From Methyloversatilis universalis FAM5 (GTDB taxonomy: Bacteria; Pseudomonadota; Gammaproteobacteria; Burkholderiales; Rhodocyclaceae), in the NCBI RefSeq assembly GCF_000214035.2, contig NZ_AFHG01000053.1:124001-188000 (forward strand): a stretch of 64,000 nucleotides of DNA, in the 5' to 3' direction. Positions 8,955-17,006 of the stretch are shown piece by piece. The position numbers and the translations under genes are program-made. The notes beneath the pieces are model-generated. The model worked only from the letters and a program-made list of their open reading frames with translations. It had not been told where the DNA came from and did no database searches. The first letter of the stretch is position 1, and every line of letters starts with the position of its first letter.

Positions 8955-9994
8955 GGCGCAGCCAGCAGCTCTTCGTCGCACCACACCGCGTACCACTGGT
9001 CACGCTCCGACCGGGTGGTCTGTGCAGGCGGCGTATCCAGCACGGACGTCTCGCCGGGCGAATCCGCGGTCAGGTAGAGCCGGGTGAAGTACTCCACCAC
9101 GTCGTGCACGCCCTCGGGGGTGATGTGTCGCATGTCCGGCTGGAAGTAGCGCCCGGCGGTGTGGTGACCGGCGGCACATTCGTAGGAAGGAAAGTAACTC
9201 GCGCGGGCGTCGCCGCGGACCGCCATGTCCGCCACCACGCGCAATGCCGCCTTGGTGTAGCTGTTGGACACCAGCACATGGCGCGGCTCGTAGGTCGCCG
9301 CGATCGATACCGGCGACACGCTCAGCACCAGCTTGACCGATGGGTTCAGCAGACGCAGGCGATGCACGAAGCATTGCAGGTCATCCACCATTTCCGGCAC
9401 CGAAAAATTGTGGAAATGGCAGGTTGCGCCGTCCTCCGGCTCGCCATGCACGCCGGGCGCCAGCGGGAATACGGCGCCATCCGCGTCGGACACCCAGGCT
9501 TCGGTCATGCCCAGCGTAAACACGAATACATCGCACTGTTCGAACATGCGCCGCACAGCGGCCAGATGCGACACGCGGTCAGCCAGCAAGGCCTCCCTCG
9601 TGGCGAAGCCTGCCGGCTCGACATTGGGCCGGAATGGGTCGACCCACACCTCGCCCCAGCGCCAGGCCTCATCCTTCGGCTCGAACAGTCCGTAGGCGCG
9701 TTCGAACAGCTGCCGCAGCTGGCGCACCGTATAGACATTGCCGAAGCGCGCCGGATAGACGCCGAACAGCCGCTCTTCAGGGCCGGTTTCGGTCACCAGA
9801 TAGCGGAAGCCGCGGGTGGGCAGCAGGCGGGCCAGATGCTGGGCAAAACAGCTGCCCGCCGAAACGACCTTGTCCTCGGGGTGAATCACGAACCCATCGG
9901 TCACCGCGGGCACCGAATTCATGTCGAAGCCGCCCGCGCCGACGGTACGCGACCAGAACGCGGAATCGGGCAGAGCGGAGTAGGGATGCGGCAT
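8951..9994 (-). CDS. GSCFA-domain protein
   Basis: The product is 347 residues. The defining motif occurs at about residues 46-57 (AGSCFAQHLARLL), with FVFTLGMTEAW and KLVLSVSPVSIAATY further on, as in GSCFA family proteins related to SGNH/GDSL-type hydrolases. It is the first gene of the four-gene minus-strand operon and shares a 261-base divergent region with the ammonia-lyase gene. GSCFA proteins recur in glycan loci and may act on acyl groups. That role is inferred from the fold family and not shown here. Confidence 0.78.
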   Translation of the reverse strand: MPHPYSALPDSAFWSRTVGAGGFDMNSVPAVTDGFVIHPEDKVVSAGSCFAQHLARLLPTRGFRYLVTETGPEERLFGVYPARFGNVYTVRQLRQLFERAYGLFEPKDEAWRWGEVWVDPFRPNVEPAGFATREALLADRVSHLAAVRRMFEQCDVFVFTLGMTEAWVSDADGAVFPLAPGVHGEPEDGATCHFHNFSVPEMVDDLQCFVHRLRLLNPSVKLVLSVSPVSIAATYEPRHVLVSNSYTKAALRVVADMAVRGDARASYFPSYECAAGHHTAGRYFQPDMRHITPEGVHDVVEYFTRLYLTADSPGETSVLDTPPAQTTRSERDQWYAVWCDEELLAAP

Positions 9995-10135
9995 GAGACG
10001 GATGGATCGGTATCGGTTGAAGGCGCAGGATGCGGCCGGACCGGATGGATGCGCCCGTACAGCACCCGCCGGCCGCAGATGATAGCGCCCCGGATGCGCC
10101 AGGTGCGCAGACAGCCCGCCACCGGACGCGGCGCT

Positions 10136-10158
10136 TTGCCCGCTGAAGCGCCGGGCAA
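10136..10158. repeat. Inverted repeat in the divergent region ahead of the lyase gene
   Basis: TTGCCCG at 10136-10142 and CGGGCAA at 10152-10158 form a perfect 7-bp dyad around a 9-base spacer. It sits about 100 bases before the lyase start and about 140 bases from the divergent GSCFA start. It could be an operator for either gene or chance in GC-rich DNA. The rest of the 261-base gap shows no convincing promoter. Confidence 0.3.
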
Positions 10159-10255
10159 GGCACTATTCCGGCACGGCTTGAAACCGGCGCGCCGGCCGCT
10201 TGTCTTCGCTTGCGCCGGATCGCGTCCGCCGCGCATCCCTCTCCTTCGCTCACGC

Positions 10256-11836
10256 ATGCACCTGAACATGAACCTGACTGACGCCACACCGGATACCGGG
10301 CGCGTACTTTTCGACGGCCAGCCGCTGGACCTGGAGGCGGTGGCCGCCATCGCGTCCGGACGGCGGCGCATCCGGCTGTCGGACGCGGAGGCCTTCCGCC
10401 ACCGCATCAACGCCGGCGCGCAGGCCGTGTGGCGCCTGCTCGCCGAAGAGGGCGTGATCTACGGCGTGACCACCGGCTACGGCGATTCCTGCACCGTGGC
10501 GATACCGCCGGAACTGGTGGCCGAACTGCCGCACCGCCTCTACACCTATCACGGCGTGGGCATGGGACGCCTGCTCGATGCGGACGAAACGCGCGCGGTG
10601 CTGGCGGCACGCCTGGCGTCGCTCTGCCAGGGAATGTCCGGCGTGCGCTACGCGCTGCTGGAACAGATCGCGGCGCTGATCGACCATGACATCCTGCCCT
10701 GCATTCCGGCGGAAGGATCGGTCGGCGCCAGCGGCGACCTGACCCCGCTCTCCTACGTCGCCGCAGCGCTGTGCGGCGAACGCGACGTGATCTGGCGGGG
10801 GCGCCGCATGGCGGCCGCCGACGCGCTGCGGGCGGTCGGACGCGCACCGCTCGCACTGCAGCCCAAGGAAGGGCTGGCGGTCATGAACGGCACCGCGGTC
10901 ATGACCGGACTCGCCTGCCTGGCCTGGCAGCGCGCCCGGCGCTGCAGCCTGATCGCGAGCCGCATCACTGCGCTGAACGTGTTCGCAACCGCGGGCAACC
11001 CTCACCACTTCGAGGCGCAGCTGTTCGACGCCAAGCCACACCCGGGTCCGCGCGCGGTAGCGCGACGACTGCGCCGCGACCTCGCGTGCGAGGACAGCAC
11101 GGCCCGCAATCCGGCCCGGCTGCAGGACCGCTATTCGCTGCGCTGTGCACCGCACGTGATCGGCGTACTGGAGGACGCGCTGCCCTTCACCCGCACCCTG
11201 ATCGAGAACGAGCTGAACAGCGCCAACGACAATCCGCTTATCGACCCGGATTCGGGCCGGGTACTGCACGGCGGCCATTTCTACGGCGGTCACGTCGCCT
11301 TCGCGATGGACGGACTGAAGACCGCGGTAGCGAACGTGCTTGACCTGCTGGACAGGCAACTCGCGCTGCTGGTCGACAGCCGCTACAGCCATGGACTGCC
11401 GGACAACCTGAGCGCCGCAGACGGTCCCCGCGCCGCGGTCAATCACGGCCTGAAGGCGCTGCAGATCGCGGTGTCGGCATGGACCGCCGAGGCGCTGAAG
11501 GGCACGCTGCCCGCCTCGGTGTTCTCGCGCTCGACCGAATGCCACAACCAGGACAAGGTGAGCATGGGGACGATCGCCGCCCGCGATTGCCAGCGGGTGC
11601 TGGATCTGGGCGATCAGGTGCTGGCCGCCATGCTGATCGCCGCGCGGCAGGCGGTCACCCTGCGCCTGCGCCTTGCGCCCGGCACGCTGCCGCCCGGGCT
11701 GGCGGACAGCCAGGCGTGGCTGGAAGCGCACATTCCGCTGGTCGAGGAAGATCGCGCACTGGACCAGGATCTGGCCGGTCTGGTGCGGGCGCTGCGCGAC
11801 GACGCGGTGCCCGGCGCATCGGAGTCCGGCCGATGA
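10256..11836 (+). CDS. tal: MIO-dependent aromatic amino acid ammonia-lyase, probable tyrosine ammonia-lyase for PYP chromophore
   Basis: The frame is open far upstream, but homology begins after the ATG at 10256 (MHLNMNLTDAT; 526 residues; the ATG at 10268 is an alternative). The Ala-Ser-Gly that cyclises to the MIO prosthetic group is in EGSVGASGDLTPLSY, the catalytic tyrosine loop is GVTTGYGDS, and ENELNSANDNPLI is conserved across the HAL/PAL/TAL family. Family members deaminate His, Phe or Tyr. The selectivity loop (LPHRLYTYHGVG) does not settle the substrate by eye. The next genes, a p-coumarate ligase and a photoactive yellow protein, argue for tyrosine to p-coumarate. The stop overlaps the ligase start as ATGA. 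Confidence 0.82.
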   Translation: MHLNMNLTDATPDTGRVLFDGQPLDLEAVAAIASGRRRIRLSDAEAFRHRINAGAQAVWRLLAEEGVIYGVTTGYGDSCTVAIPPELVAELPHRLYTYHGVGMGRLLDADETRAVLAARLASLCQGMSGVRYALLEQIAALIDHDILPCIPAEGSVGASGDLTPLSYVAAALCGERDVIWRGRRMAAADALRAVGRAPLALQPKEGLAVMNGTAVMTGLACLAWQRARRCSLIASRITALNVFATAGNPHHFEAQLFDAKPHPGPRAVARRLRRDLACEDSTARNPARLQDRYSLRCAPHVIGVLEDALPFTRTLIENELNSANDNPLIDPDSGRVLHGGHFYGGHVAFAMDGLKTAVANVLDLLDRQLALLVDSRYSHGLPDNLSAADGPRAAVNHGLKALQIAVSAWTAEALKGTLPASVFSRSTECHNQDKVSMGTIAARDCQRVLDLGDQVLAAMLIAARQAVTLRLRLAPGTLPPGLADSQAWLEAHIPLVEEDRALDQDLAGLVRALRDDAVPGASESGR

Positions 11837-13050
11837 ACGCGCCCTGGCATGCATGCGGCGCCGCGCTGCGCCGGGTGCTGAACGACCTGGTGCTCGACGA
11901 GGTCGGCCGCCTGAGGCCGGGCGCCACGCCGCTGCCTCCGCCGCTCTGGCCGGACGACACCGCACTCGGTGCGCACGGCCTCGGTCTCGATTCGCTCGAA
12001 CGCTATACCGTGGCCGCGGCGATCGCGGAAATGCTCGATCTTCACGCATCGACCGTGCTCGACGACCTGCCTGCGGCAGAGCAGTTCGGCCAGTGGTGCG
12101 CACTGGCCGGCCGGGGCCTGGCGGAGGCCGGCACCCATCTGACCTTCCGCACCTCCGGCAGCACCGGATCGCCCAAGCGCTGCCGCCACGCACTCGCCGC
12201 GCTGGAAACCGAGGCGGACGGCCTCGCCGCCTGCATCGGCCCGCGCCGGCGGGTGCTGGTCGCGGTGCCGGTGCATCACATCTACGGTTTCATCTTCGGC
12301 GTGCTGCTGCCGCCCCGGCTGGGCGCGGACGCCGTGCTGGACGTGAGGCGGCGGCCACCGCAGGCACTGCAGGCGCAGCTCGAACCCGGCGACCTGCTGG
12401 TCAGTCATCCGGCCCACTGGGCGCTGGTGGACCGCTTCTGCAGCGCGTTGCCGGCCGATGTGGTCGGCGTCACGTCCACCGCCCCCTGCCCGGACCCGCT
12501 GGCCGACGCACTGGTCGAGCGTGGCCTGAGCCGGCTGCTGCAGATCTACGGCAGTTCGGAAACCGCAGGCGTGGGCTGGCGTGACCGCGCAGGTGCGTCC
12601 TACACGCTGATGCCCCACTGGCAGCGGACCGACGGCGCAGCGCCACCGGTGCGGGCCGCGGCCGAAGGCGACGTGCAGCCGGCGGACCTTCAGGACGTGC
12701 TCGAGTGGCTGCCGGACGGGCGTTTCACCGTGTGCGGCCGGCGCGACGAGGCAGTACAGGTGGGCGGCGTGAATGTGTTTCCGGGCCGGGTGCGGACGGT
12801 CATCCTGGCGCATCCCGGGGTAGAGGACTGCGCCGTCCGCCGCATGGCGGCGTCGGAAGGCGAGCGGCTCAAGGCCTTCGTCGTGCCCCGGACGGGCGTC
12901 GACACCGCTGCACTGCTGCCCGCGCTCGAAGCCTGGACAAAGGAACGCCTGTCCGCACCCGAATGTCCACGCGCATGGTCATTCGGGCCGCAGCTGCCGA
13001 CCGACGACCGGGGCAAGCTGCGCGACTGGCCGATCTTTCCGCCGGCGTAA
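11833..13050 (+). CDS. pcl: Compact AMP-forming p-coumarate ligase with carrier-protein-like N-terminus
   Basis: The product is 405 residues, with the ATG at 11833 overlapping the lyase stop. Adenylation motifs are all present: TFRTSGSTGSPK (phosphate loop), YGSSETAG, GRRDEAVQVGGVNVFP and a C-terminal lysine in TDDRGKLRDW. Plant 4-coumarate:CoA ligases run to about 540 residues, so this is a short form. Residues about 10-90 look like an acyl carrier protein, with GLDSLERYTVAAAIAEML placing a candidate phosphopantetheine serine at residue 54. It should activate p-coumarate for transfer to the PYP cysteine. Whether the thioester goes to CoA or to the fused carrier cannot be decided from sequence. 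Confidence 0.78.
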   Translation: MNAPWHACGAALRRVLNDLVLDEVGRLRPGATPLPPPLWPDDTALGAHGLGLDSLERYTVAAAIAEMLDLHASTVLDDLPAAEQFGQWCALAGRGLAEAGTHLTFRTSGSTGSPKRCRHALAALETEADGLAACIGPRRRVLVAVPVHHIYGFIFGVLLPPRLGADAVLDVRRRPPQALQAQLEPGDLLVSHPAHWALVDRFCSALPADVVGVTSTAPCPDPLADALVERGLSRLLQIYGSSETAGVGWRDRAGASYTLMPHWQRTDGAAPPVRAAAEGDVQPADLQDVLEWLPDGRFTVCGRRDEAVQVGGVNVFPGRVRTVILAHPGVEDCAVRRMAASEGERLKAFVVPRTGVDTAALLPALEAWTKERLSAPECPRAWSFGPQLPTDDRGKLRDWPIFPPA

Positions 13051-13186
13051 GGGCGCAACGTCAGAAATCCTTTCGCGCACCGGCGCAGCGCTGCACCTGT
13101 ACTGCAAGGCGGTCCGGTGCAGACGGCTCAAGTTGAACGCGGCCTGTCCGATAACGGAACGTCCCTCCGGTTTACCGACCGCTCAG

Positions 13187-13216
13187 GTCCCGACCCGCAA
13201 CGTCGCGAGGCGGGAC
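13187..13216. repeat. Inverted repeat between ligase and PYP genes
   Basis: GTCCCG at 13187-13192 and CGGGAC at 13211-13216 are complementary with an 18-base loop, inside the 194-base gap between the ligase stop and the pyp start. There is no T-run, so it is not a classical terminator. It might be an mRNA processing or stability element that lets pyp be expressed at a level different from the two enzyme genes. No promoter with proper spacing was found here. Confidence 0.25.
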
Positions 13217-13244
13217 AGCCCTGGATAGCGAATCAAGGAGCACC

Positions 13245-13637
13245 ATGAACACGGAACAGACCGTCGCATTCTCCGAAGCCCGGATGCTTGAATTTCTGGA
13301 AAGCGCCAGTGATGAAGACCTGGACAGGCTCGATTTCGGCGTGATCGGCATCGATGCCGGCACGAACGTCAAACGCTACAACCGCTTTGAATCGGCCGCA
13401 GCAGGGCTGTCGAAAGACCGGGTGATCGGTTACGCGCTGTTCACCGTGGTCGCCCCCTGCATGAACAACTTCATGGTCGCGCAGCGCTTCGAGGACGCCC
13501 AGGAGCAGGGCAGCGCACTCGACGACACCATCGACTACGTGCTCACGCTCCGCATGCGGCCGGTCAAGGTGAAGCTCAGACTGCTCGCCGCCCCCGACCG
13601 CGCCCTGCGCTATGTGCTGGTTCAACGGCAGACCTGA
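13245..13637 (+). CDS. pyp: Photoactive yellow protein (PYP), blue-light PAS photoreceptor
   Basis: The product is 130 residues, with AAGGAG at 13235-13240 ahead of the ATG. It aligns along its length with Halorhodospira PYP (125 residues): LDFGVIGIDAGTNVKRYN, VIGYALFTVVAPC and RPVKVKLRL match the PAS core. The chromophore-binding cysteine is Cys72 (Cys69 in Halorhodospira), and the Tyr42/Glu46 hydrogen-bond pair is kept as Tyr45/Glu49. Tyr94 and Met100 equivalents also remain (Tyr98, Met104). Thr50 and Arg52 are replaced by Ala53 and Leu55. It is a cytoplasmic receptor that isomerises its p-coumaroyl thioester under blue light. The preceding lyase and ligase can supply the chromophore; the following two genes handle cyclic-di-GMP. 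Confidence 0.9.
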   Translation: MNTEQTVAFSEARMLEFLESASDEDLDRLDFGVIGIDAGTNVKRYNRFESAAAGLSKDRVIGYALFTVVAPCMNNFMVAQRFEDAQEQGSALDDTIDYVLTLRMRPVKVKLRLLAAPDRALRYVLVQRQT

Positions 13638-13649
13638 AGCGGAGCATCA

Positions 13650-14963
13650 ATGAGCGCACCGGTAGAAGAGGAATACGAAGCGCTGCTGCAGTTCATGTAC
13701 ATGGCCCCGATCGGCCTGGTACAGACCCTTGCAGACGGAGAGATCACGATGGTCAATCCGCTCTGCGCGCAATTGCTGATGCCGCTGTCCCCGGACGGTC
13801 AGCTGTCCAATCTTTTTGTCGCGCTCGAAGCCGTCATGCCGGATCTGCGCCAGCGGGTGCAGGACTTTCCCGACGGCCACGGCACGGTCTGCGATGCGCT
13901 GCAGGTGCCGATCGCGAGCGGGCACGCCGGCCGCAGACAGAGCCAGGTGCTGTCGCTGACCCTGCTCAAGCTCGATGCGGAACGCCTGATGGCGGTGATT
14001 TCGGACGTCACCCAGTCGGTGCGCCGGGATCGCGAGCTGCGCCAGAGCCAGGCCTGGATCAACACGCTGGCCATCGGTCTTACCGACTACGCGCTGGTGT
14101 CGCTCGACCCGCGTGGCTGCATCCAGGACTGGAACCCGAGCATCGAACGCATCACCGGCTTTTCTGCCGAGCAGGTATCGGGCCGCAGCCTGTCGATGTT
14201 CTATCCGGGAGACGCGATCTCCGAACAGCGGGTACTGGACCGGCTGCACGAGGCGGACCGTACCGGCTGGAGCCTGGACGAAGGCTGGTGCATGCGCGCC
14301 GACGGCAGCCGCTACTGGGGCAGCTGCCTGATTGCGCCGCTGCACGACCGCGACGAATGCAGCACACAGGACGAGCACGCCTACAGCCTCATCATCCGCG
14401 ACGTGTCGGACCGGCGCGAAGCGGCTGAAGCGCTGCTGAAGGCCGTGTCCTGCGATCACCTGACCGGGCTGTACAACCGGCGCGCCTTCTTCGAGGCGGC
14501 CGAACTGGAAATGCAGCGCTGGGCACGCTTCCCGCGACCGATGTCGCTGGTGATGATCGACGCCGACCACTTCAAGCGCATCAACGACCAGTACGGCCAT
14601 GCCGCTGGCGATGCGGTGCTGCGCCATCTGGCCGCCGGCATGAGCGCCACCTTCCGTGCGATGGACGTGCTCGCGCGTCTCGGCGGCGAGGAATTCGTCG
14701 TGCTGCTGCCGGACACCACGCTGGAGGGCGCGGAGGCAGTCGCCCGACGCTTCTGCCAGCTGATCGCCGGCCAGTCGGTGGAGGTCGGCGACCAGGCCAT
14801 CCGGTACACGGTCAGCGCCGGCATCGCGACGATGGACGAGGACGTGGCGAACATCGACGCGCTGATGCAGCGTGCGGATGAGGCGCTCTACGCCGCCAAG
14901 GCCGGCGGTCGCAACCGGGTCGAGCGCTGGCAGCCCGAATCCCATCCGGCGATCGCACGATGA
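13650..14963 (+). CDS. Diguanylate cyclase with PYP-linked sensor module, PAS and GGDEF
   Basis: The product is 437 residues, starting 12 bases after pyp with GGAG at 13641. Residues 1-130 form a PAS-like module (YEALLQFMYMAPIGLVQ, NPLCAQLLMPLS) shared with the next gene. Residues about 140-275 are a typical PAS/PAC (FSAEQVSGRSLSMFYP). Residues about 275-430 are the GGDEF domain: DHLTGLYNRRAFF, DADHFKRIND and GGEEF near residue 345. The RAMD inhibitory site lies five residues before GGEEF. All catalytic residues are present, so it should make cyclic-di-GMP from GTP. The gene order suggests blue-light input through PYP. Confidence 0.87.
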   Translation: MSAPVEEEYEALLQFMYMAPIGLVQTLADGEITMVNPLCAQLLMPLSPDGQLSNLFVALEAVMPDLRQRVQDFPDGHGTVCDALQVPIASGHAGRRQSQVLSLTLLKLDAERLMAVISDVTQSVRRDRELRQSQAWINTLAIGLTDYALVSLDPRGCIQDWNPSIERITGFSAEQVSGRSLSMFYPGDAISEQRVLDRLHEADRTGWSLDEGWCMRADGSRYWGSCLIAPLHDRDECSTQDEHAYSLIIRDVSDRREAAEALLKAVSCDHLTGLYNRRAFFEAAELEMQRWARFPRPMSLVMIDADHFKRINDQYGHAAGDAVLRHLAAGMSATFRAMDVLARLGGEEFVVLLPDTTLEGAEAVARRFCQLIAGQSVEVGDQAIRYTVSAGIATMDEDVANIDALMQRADEALYAAKAGGRNRVERWQPESHPAIAR

Positions 14964-16747
14964 GCAACGAAACCGACCAGGACAGTCTTCAGGCGCCGGC
15001 CTACGAGGCGCTGATCCAGTTCCTGTATCAGGCGCCGATCGGCCTGCTGCAGATACGGCCGGACGGAACGGTCACCATGCTCAATCCGCGCTCCGCGCAG
15101 CTGCTGATGCCGCTCGCGCAGCAGGGCAATCTGGACAATCTGTTCGAGGTGCTGAGCGAAGTGGCACCGGACCTGCGCTCGCTGGCCGACGCGGCGGTCG
15201 ATCCGGGATCGCTCGTATGCGAAGGGCTGCGCATCCCGGTGCTCGCGCCCACCGGCAGCCGCCGGGTGCTCGGCCTCAGCCTGCTGCGGCTGGACACCCA
15301 CACCATGATGGGCTGCGTCAACGACGTGACCCATGAAGTCGAGCTGGAACAGCAGCGGCTCGCCTCCCGCATGCGCGACGCGTCGCGCACCGACAGCCTG
15401 ACCATGATGCCCAACCGTTCGGCGGTGCTGGAACGTATACAGCAGGCGCTCGCGCGGTCGGAGAACAACGCGCTGCACAACTTCGCGGTGCTGTTCATCA
15501 ACTGCGACCGCTTCAGCCGGGTCAATCTGACGCTCGGACAGCAGGGCGGCGACCGGCTGCTGCGCATGGTGGCCGAGCGCCTGAACGGCACCGTACGCCA
15601 GCGCGACGCGGTGGGCGCGGTGCAGGAGCCGCTGAACACCACCGCGCGTCTGGGCGGTGACGAATTCGTCGTGCTGCTCGACGGACTGCGGGCCAGCGAG
15701 GACGTGCATGGCATCGCGCAGCGGCTGATCGACACGCTGTCGCGGCCCTATCTGATCGAAGGCGTCGATGTACACATTTCCGCCAGCGTCGGCGTGGTCA
15801 CCCGGGCCCATGCGGCGACCGACGCCAATGCGGTCCTGCAGGACGCCAGCCTCGCGATGCAGGAAGCCAAGCGCTCCGGCGGCGGTCGCCACATGCTGTT
15901 CACCCCGTCGATCAAGGACCGCGCAACCCGGCGCGGCGCGCTGGAACTGGAACTGCGGCAGGCGCTGGATCAGCGCGAACTGTTCGTGGTGTATCAGCCC
16001 ATCGTGGACATCGCGGACGGCCGCATCGCCGGCTTCGAGGCGCTGGTGCGCTGGCAGCATCCGAAGCGGGGCGTGGTATCGCCGGTCGAGTTCGTCGAGA
16101 TCGCCGAGGAATGCGGGCTGATCGGCCCGCTCGGGGAGTTCGTGCTGGAATCCGCGTGCTGGCAGCTCGCCGCATGGAAGCGGCGCTTCGGCGCCGATGC
16201 GCCGAAGATGGTGTCGGTGAACCTGTCGCGTGCCCAACTGCAGGACACAGCCATAGTGCGCCAGGTCAGGCGCGCGCTGAATCTGAGCCGGCTGCCCGCG
16301 CGCGCGCTGCAGCTGGAGGTAACCGAAAGCATGGCGGCCCAGGGCGACGACATGCGGGACCGCCTGCTCGAACTGAAGGCGCTGGGCGTGACGCTGGCGC
16401 TGGACGACTTCGGCACCGGCTACTCGTCGCTGGCCTGCCTGGGCCAGCTGCCGATCGATGTGGTCAAGATCGACCGCTCCTTCGTGGCCGACGCCGAAAG
16501 CAATCTGCACAAGCGGGTACTGATCGAAGCCACCGTGCGGGTCGCGCGCAGCCTCGGCATGAGCACCACCGCGGAAGGCATCGAAACCGAAGGTCAGGCC
16601 GCCCTGCTGGCCACGCTGGACTGCAACAAGGGCCAGGGCTATCTGTGGTCGCGCCCGCTGGAGGCCGCGGCTGCCACGCAGTGGCTCGCGGTGCAGCTGA
16701 ACAGGCCCGCCCTGCCGGACGACGGCCCGATCGCCGCCGCGCGCTGA
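14960..16747 (+). CDS. GGDEF-EAL cyclic-di-GMP phosphodiesterase with the same sensor module
   Basis: The product is 595 residues, and its start overlaps the cyclase stop as ATGA. Residues 1-130 repeat the neighbour's N-terminal module (YEALIQFLYQAPIGLLQ, NPRSAQLLMPLA). The GGDEF domain keeps LGGDEFVVLL near residue 232, but the first metal aspartate is Asn (FINCDRF), the leading motif reads DSLTMMPNR, and the RxxD site is lost beside an insertion of about ten residues. The EAL domain looks intact: GFEALVRW, VSVNLSRAQL, LEVTES, DDFGTGYSSL, VVKIDRSF, EGIETEG. It is probably a phosphodiesterase with a regulatory GGDEF, opposing the cyclase. A tRNA follows on the other strand. Confidence 0.87.
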   Translation: MSNETDQDSLQAPAYEALIQFLYQAPIGLLQIRPDGTVTMLNPRSAQLLMPLAQQGNLDNLFEVLSEVAPDLRSLADAAVDPGSLVCEGLRIPVLAPTGSRRVLGLSLLRLDTHTMMGCVNDVTHEVELEQQRLASRMRDASRTDSLTMMPNRSAVLERIQQALARSENNALHNFAVLFINCDRFSRVNLTLGQQGGDRLLRMVAERLNGTVRQRDAVGAVQEPLNTTARLGGDEFVVLLDGLRASEDVHGIAQRLIDTLSRPYLIEGVDVHISASVGVVTRAHAATDANAVLQDASLAMQEAKRSGGGRHMLFTPSIKDRATRRGALELELRQALDQRELFVVYQPIVDIADGRIAGFEALVRWQHPKRGVVSPVEFVEIAEECGLIGPLGEFVLESACWQLAAWKRRFGADAPKMVSVNLSRAQLQDTAIVRQVRRALNLSRLPARALQLEVTESMAAQGDDMRDRLLELKALGVTLALDDFGTGYSSLACLGQLPIDVVKIDRSFVADAESNLHKRVLIEATVRVARSLGMSTTAEGIETEGQAALLATLDCNKGQGYLWSRPLEAAAATQWLAVQLNRPALPDDGPIAAAR

Positions 16748-16770
16748 CCGGCGCATCCCGGCAGCCCGGA

Positions 16771-16806
16771 AATGAAAACGGGCCAGTCCGCGAAGACTGA
16801 CCCGTT
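16771..16806 (-). terminator. Rho-independent terminator of tRNA-Arg
   Basis: On the minus strand just after the tRNA, AACGGG and CAGTC pair with GACTG and CCCGTT (11 pairs, one mismatch, 6-base loop), followed by TTTTCATT. It also lies 24 bases past the stop of the EAL gene on the plus strand, where it lacks a T-run. Confidence 0.6.
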
Positions 16807-16813
16807 GAATGAC

Positions 16814-16890
16814 TGGCGCGCCCGGCGCGATTCGAACGCACGACCCCTGCCTTCGGAGGGCAGTACTCTATCCAGCTGAGCTACGGGCGC
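16814..16890 (-). tRNA. tRNA-Arg(CCG)
   Basis: The minus strand folds as a 77-base cloverleaf with encoded CCA. The acceptor GCGCCCG pairs with CGGGCGC. The anticodon arm CTGCC-CTCCGAA-GGCAG gives anticodon CCG, which reads CGG. The T arm is GCG-TTCGAAT-CGC. Confidence 0.95.
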
Positions 16891-17006
16891 ATGGGAGCGC
16901 GGTGAAACGCCCCGCAGGGCGCGAAGGATAGCGGCTTTGCGGTCGCGCGTCCATGCGCACCGGCGGCGGGGGCGTCATCAGGGGGTACAGGCCGCGCGGC
17001 AGCCGC

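Noticed and set aside
9104-10255. Upstream in-frame extension of the ammonia-lyase
   Set aside because: It runs antisense to the GSCFA gene and adds 384 residues with no homology to the family.
10250-12193. 647-codon minus-strand frame opposite the lyase and ligase
   Set aside because: The plus strand carries complete MIO and adenylation motifs; the antisense product shows none and is compositionally biased.
13133-13155. TTGAAC and GATAAC as a pyp promoter
   Set aside because: The spacing is only 11 bases, far from the 16-18 needed for sigma-70.
16814-16890. tRNA-Arg as an integration site
   Set aside because: No integrase gene or duplicated tRNA 3' end was found nearby.
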